From JBDTRY01 sp039931435 (GTDB taxonomy: Bacteria; Acidobacteriota; Thermoanaerobaculia; Gp7-AA8), in NCBI GenBank assembly GCA_039931435.1, contig JBDTRY010000222.1, forward strand, positions 1 to 6,335: a stretch of DNA of 6,335 nucleotides. The letters run 5' to 3'. The stretch's first letter is position 1. Each line of letters opens with the position of its first letter. A model generated the notes under the pieces. That model was not told the DNA's origin, searched no databases, and saw only the letters and a program-made list of their open reading frames with translations. Shown piece by piece: positions 3,502 to 6,335 of this stretch. Position numbers and translations under genes: made by a program.

Positions 3502-6335
3502 ATGCTGAGAGAAATCTTCAAGTTCGAGGTGCGGTACCAGCTTCGCCAGCCACTCTTCTTCATCTGCTTCGTCGTTTTCTTTCTGCTGACCTTCGGCGCC
3601 ATCACTACGGACTCTGTACAGATCGGTGGTGCAATCGGTAACGTCAACCGCAACGCTCCGTACGTGATCATGCAGATTCTGCTGGTAATGAGCGCGATCG
3701 GCGTGTTCAGCACAACGGCCTTCGTCGGTACCTCGGTTCATCGCGATTTCGAATACAACACGCACGCCTCGTTCTTCACCTCTCCCATCAGAAAACGAGA
3801 CTATTTCTTCGGTCGTTTTCTGGGTTCCTTCACTGTGGCCTATCTGCTGTTTCTCTCCGTGGTACTGGCAATCATCATCGGCAGTCACATGCCGTGGCTG
3901 GAGGCCGAACGCATCGGGCCATTTGCCCGCATGCCCTATCTGTTCTCCATGGCTGTGCTCGTCCTGCCTAACATTTTTCTGATGGGCGCGGTCTTCTTCT
4001 CACTGGCCGCGCTGACCAGAAGCATGCTCTACACCTACGCCGGGGTGGCAGCATTTTTCGTTGGCTATGCCGTGGCTGGCCGCTTTCTGGGGGACCTCAA
4101 GAACGAGTTTCTGGCCAGCCTTCTCGATCCGTTCGGATTCGCCTCGTTCAGCCTCGCTACTCGCTACTGGACGGTTTACGAAAAGAACGCCGGTGTCATC
4201 CCCCTCCAGGGAGCGCTGATGTACAACCGGCTTCTCTGGCTGGCCGTCGCCGCGCTGGTCCTGGCACTCGGCTTTCATCGATTTCGTTTCGTGGCCAGTC
4301 CCGAGGGGCGCAAGCTGCGGAGAAAGAGAAAGCGGCTCGAATCCGAGTCGCCTGCGGCCGTGGCCTCCGCTCCACTGCGGCCCCTGATCGTCAATCCACG
4401 GTTCTCCGCCGCTGCTTCATTCAGACAGCTCGTCTGCCAGACCGGGCTCGAGCTGAACGGGATGTTTCGATCGATTCCCTTCCTCGTTCTGGTCCTGTTC
4501 GGAATCCTGAATGTGGTCGGGGCGGCGACCCAGGCCGACCGTCTATTCGGAACGCGCGTCTGGCCGGTGACGAACCTGATGATTTCCGCCATCGAGGGTT
4601 CGTTCCTTCTTTTCGTACTGATCATCCTCACGTTCTACGCGGGTGAGCTGGTGTTTCGCGAACGCTCCGTGAAACTGAACGAAGTGTACGACGCGCTCCC
4701 CGCCAGAACTTTCATCTTCTGGGCCGCCAAACTGATGGCGCTATTCGCCGCGGTGGCTGCCTTGCTTCTCGTAGCCATGCTCACCACGATCGCCGTTCAA
4801 GCGGCGGCCGGCTATCACAACTTCGAGTTGTTGCTCTACATGAAGGGCATCTTTCTGGTCATTGGAACGCAGTTTATTCTTCTGGCCGTGCTCGCTCTGT
4901 TTGTCCAGGTGATCACGAACAACCGCTATGTCGGATTCCTGCTGATGTCCCTCTACTTCATCAGCCTGTTCGTGCTGCCGGCCCTGCATTTTCAGCATCA
5001 CCTCTACCTCTACGATACAACGCCGAACGCACCGTACTCGGACATGAATGGCTACGGCCACTTTGTCCGACCGATCTTCTGGTTCACGATCTACTGGGCT
5101 TTTTTTGCCAGTCTTCTCGTTCTGGCCTGTCATCTTTTGTGGGTCCGTGGAACCGAGTGGTCGTTTCGTACGCGCCTCATTCTGGCCCGGCAGCGTTTCG
5201 GGAAAGGGGCTCTGGCGGTGGCCGTCTGCTCGCTTCTGGGTTTCGTCGGTTGCGGCGGCTTCATTTACTACAATACGAATGTACTCAACCACTACGTCAC
5301 CGACAAAGAGAGGGACACGCTGGCGGCCGAGTTCGAGAAATCGTATCGAAAATACAACGGACTGCCGCAGCCGCGAATCAGAGCCGTTCAGGCGAACGTG
5401 GACATCGATCCTCCGAACCGATTCGTGTCCATCCGGGGCAGCTACCTGATGACCAACCAGACCTCGGAGGTCATCCCTGCAGTGCACGTGGTCATGGACC
5501 CCAACCGCCTGATCCGGTCGATGACACTGACCAATCCCGGTGACGGGCGTTCTCAGGTTGCCGCCACCACGCTCAGCGACCCGCGCCACGGCTACTACAT
5601 CTACCAGCTTTCTTCTCCACTTCAGCCCGGTCAGAACATCCGTTTGCAGTTTCATATCGAGGATCGCAACCCCGGGTTCGTCAACGACAACTCCAATACT
5701 CTCGTGGTCCAGAACGGCACGTTCTTCAACTCCTCAACACACTTTCCGCATATCGGCTATCAGCCCTTCGCTGAGTTGGAGGACCGGAACAAACGCCGGA
5801 AGAACGGACTGGGGCCGGTTGAGCGGTTGCCAAAAATCACGGACGTTGCAGCACAGCGTAACAGTGAGATTTCGAACGAGGCAGACTGGATCACTTACGA
5901 CACGACCGTGAGTACGATCCCCGGGCAGATTGCGATCGCTCCGGGCTATCTGCAACGTGAGTGGACGGCGAACGGCCGGCGCTACTTTCACTACAGGATG
6001 GATTCGCCGATCCTGGACTTCTTCTCATACCTGTCCGCTGACTGGGACATCAAGCGTGACAGGTGGCGTGATGTGAACATCGAGATTTACTTCGACAGGA
6101 AACATCCCTACAACGTCGATCGCATGATCGACGGGGTGAAGAAGTCGCTCGACTATTTCACTGCGAACTTCGGCCCCTACCAGCACCATCAGGTGCGCAT
6201 CATAGAATTTCCGCGATACGCACGGTTCGCGCAGAGCTTTCCGAATACCATTCCTTTTTCCGAAAGCATCGGCTTCATCACCAGGGTGAAGAGCGATGAG
6301 GACATTGACTACGTGTTTTACGTCACGGCCCACGA
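3502..6335 (+). CDS. ABC-2-type permease fused to M1 family aminopeptidase (3' end beyond the window)
   Basis: The frame stays open for 944 codons to the window edge. Residues 1-590 are membrane-rich: hydrophobic segments lie near 17-36, 57-80, 108-127, 146-168, 174-193 and 244-259, followed by a basic cytoplasmic-looking linker (about 260-324, with RKLRRKRKR), then segments near 325-343, 363-382, 405-430, 447-470, 477-497, 524-547 and 569-589. This resembles two ABC-2-like halves. From about 590 a soluble, beta-rich region resembles the N-terminal domain of M1 metallopeptidases, and the last residues, YVTAH plus a partial GA codon, are the start of the HExxH zinc motif. The exopeptidase GxMEN box appears altered: IPFSESIGFI (917-926), with E921 at the place of its glutamate. 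Proteins with this fusion are known in several phyla and run to roughly 1,200 residues (from memory), so perhaps 250 residues are missing here. The upstream ATPase is the likely energy source. Substrate and topology are unknown; the topology given is by eye. Confidence 0.88.
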   Translation, partial: MLREIFKFEVRYQLRQPLFFICFVVFFLLTFGAITTDSVQIGGAIGNVNRNAPYVIMQILLVMSAIGVFSTTAFVGTSVHRDFEYNTHASFFTSPIRKRDYFFGRFLGSFTVAYLLFLSVVLAIIIGSHMPWLEAERIGPFARMPYLFSMAVLVLPNIFLMGAVFFSLAALTRSMLYTYAGVAAFFVGYAVAGRFLGDLKNEFLASLLDPFGFASFSLATRYWTVYEKNAGVIPLQGALMYNRLLWLAVAALVLALGFHRFRFVASPEGRKLRRKRKRLESESPAAVASAPLRPLIVNPRFSAAASFRQLVCQTGLELNGMFRSIPFLVLVLFGILNVVGAATQADRLFGTRVWPVTNLMISAIEGSFLLFVLIILTFYAGELVFRERSVKLNEVYDALPARTFIFWAAKLMALFAAVAALLLVAMLTTIAVQAAAGYHNFELLLYMKGIFLVIGTQFILLAVLALFVQVITNNRYVGFLLMSLYFISLFVLPALHFQHHLYLYDTTPNAPYSDMNGYGHFVRPIFWFTIYWAFFASLLVLACHLLWVRGTEWSFRTRLILARQRFGKGALAVAVCSLLGFVGCGGFIYYNTNVLNHYVTDKERDTLAAEFEKSYRKYNGLPQPRIRAVQANVDIDPPNRFVSIRGSYLMTNQTSEVIPAVHVVMDPNRLIRSMTLTNPGDGRSQVAATTLSDPRHGYYIYQLSSPLQPGQNIRLQFHIEDRNPGFVNDNSNTLVVQNGTFFNSSTHFPHIGYQPFAELEDRNKRRKNGLGPVERLPKITDVAAQRNSEISNEADWITYDTTVSTIPGQIAIAPGYLQREWTANGRRYFHYRMDSPILDFFSYLSADWDIKRDRWRDVNIEIYFDRKHPYNVDRMIDGVKKSLDYFTANFGPYQHHQVRIIEFPRYARFAQSFPNTIPFSESIGFITRVKSDEDIDYVFYVTAH

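Noticed and set aside
3184..3888. Minus-strand frame of 234 codons spanning the ATPase-permease junction
   Set aside because: It overlaps two well-supported plus-strand genes on the opposite strand, has no recognisable domain, and is composed of charged low-information sequence.
4741..5655. Long minus-strand open frame of 304 codons
   Set aside because: It lies antisense inside the permease-peptidase gene, whose plus-strand reading shows clear membrane segments and M1 features. The antisense protein is low in hydrophobic cores and rich in H, R, D, Q and E, as expected of a shadow frame.

Overview
The window looks like chromosomal DNA from a fairly GC-rich, probably Gram-negative bacterium. 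Acidobacteriota is my best guess, held loosely. It rests on three things: an ABC permease/M1 aminopeptidase fusion, a decayed tract of 28-30-residue repeats of a type I associate from memory with M56/BlaR1-like proteins of that phylum, and dispersed intergenic repeats of the 'CTTCGCTCG..GGATGACA' kind. No rRNA, tRNA, CRISPR array, transposase or phage gene was seen.

Layout. Positions 1-214 are non-coding and repeat-bearing: two diverged copies of a GGATGACA-ending repeat bracket a second repeat and a hairpin. Positions 215-1342 (+) encode a short-form AMP-forming acyl-CoA ligase of the MenE (o-succinylbenzoate-CoA ligase) type. Directly after its stop is a 9-bp hairpin, then a frameshifted, truncated relic of a repeat protein (about 1347-1672). 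A nested hairpin (1726-1765) lies between this relic and a convergent gene on the minus strand (2376-1765), a secreted DUF1287/YijF-like protein. A divergent 140-bp intergenic region holds a second copy of the upstream repeat. It leads into a two-gene plus-strand unit: an ABC ATPase (2517-3404) and a very long membrane protein (3502 to beyond the window end) that fuses ABC-2-type permease segments to an M1-type zinc aminopeptidase. The window ends inside the HExxH zinc motif of that protein.

How the genes work together. The ATPase and the permease-peptidase are almost certainly partners: the ATPase would drive the membrane protein, which carries its own peptidase domain. The substrate is unknown. 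The menE-like gene would act in menaquinone synthesis, but no other men gene is visible. The DUF1287 protein is an exported, probably cell-envelope enzyme of unknown substrate. I see no functional link between these three loci. I found no clear undescribed system. The items most worth a second look are the fused transporter-peptidase with its altered exopeptidase motif, the decaying repeat gene behind menE, and the small family of intergenic repeats.
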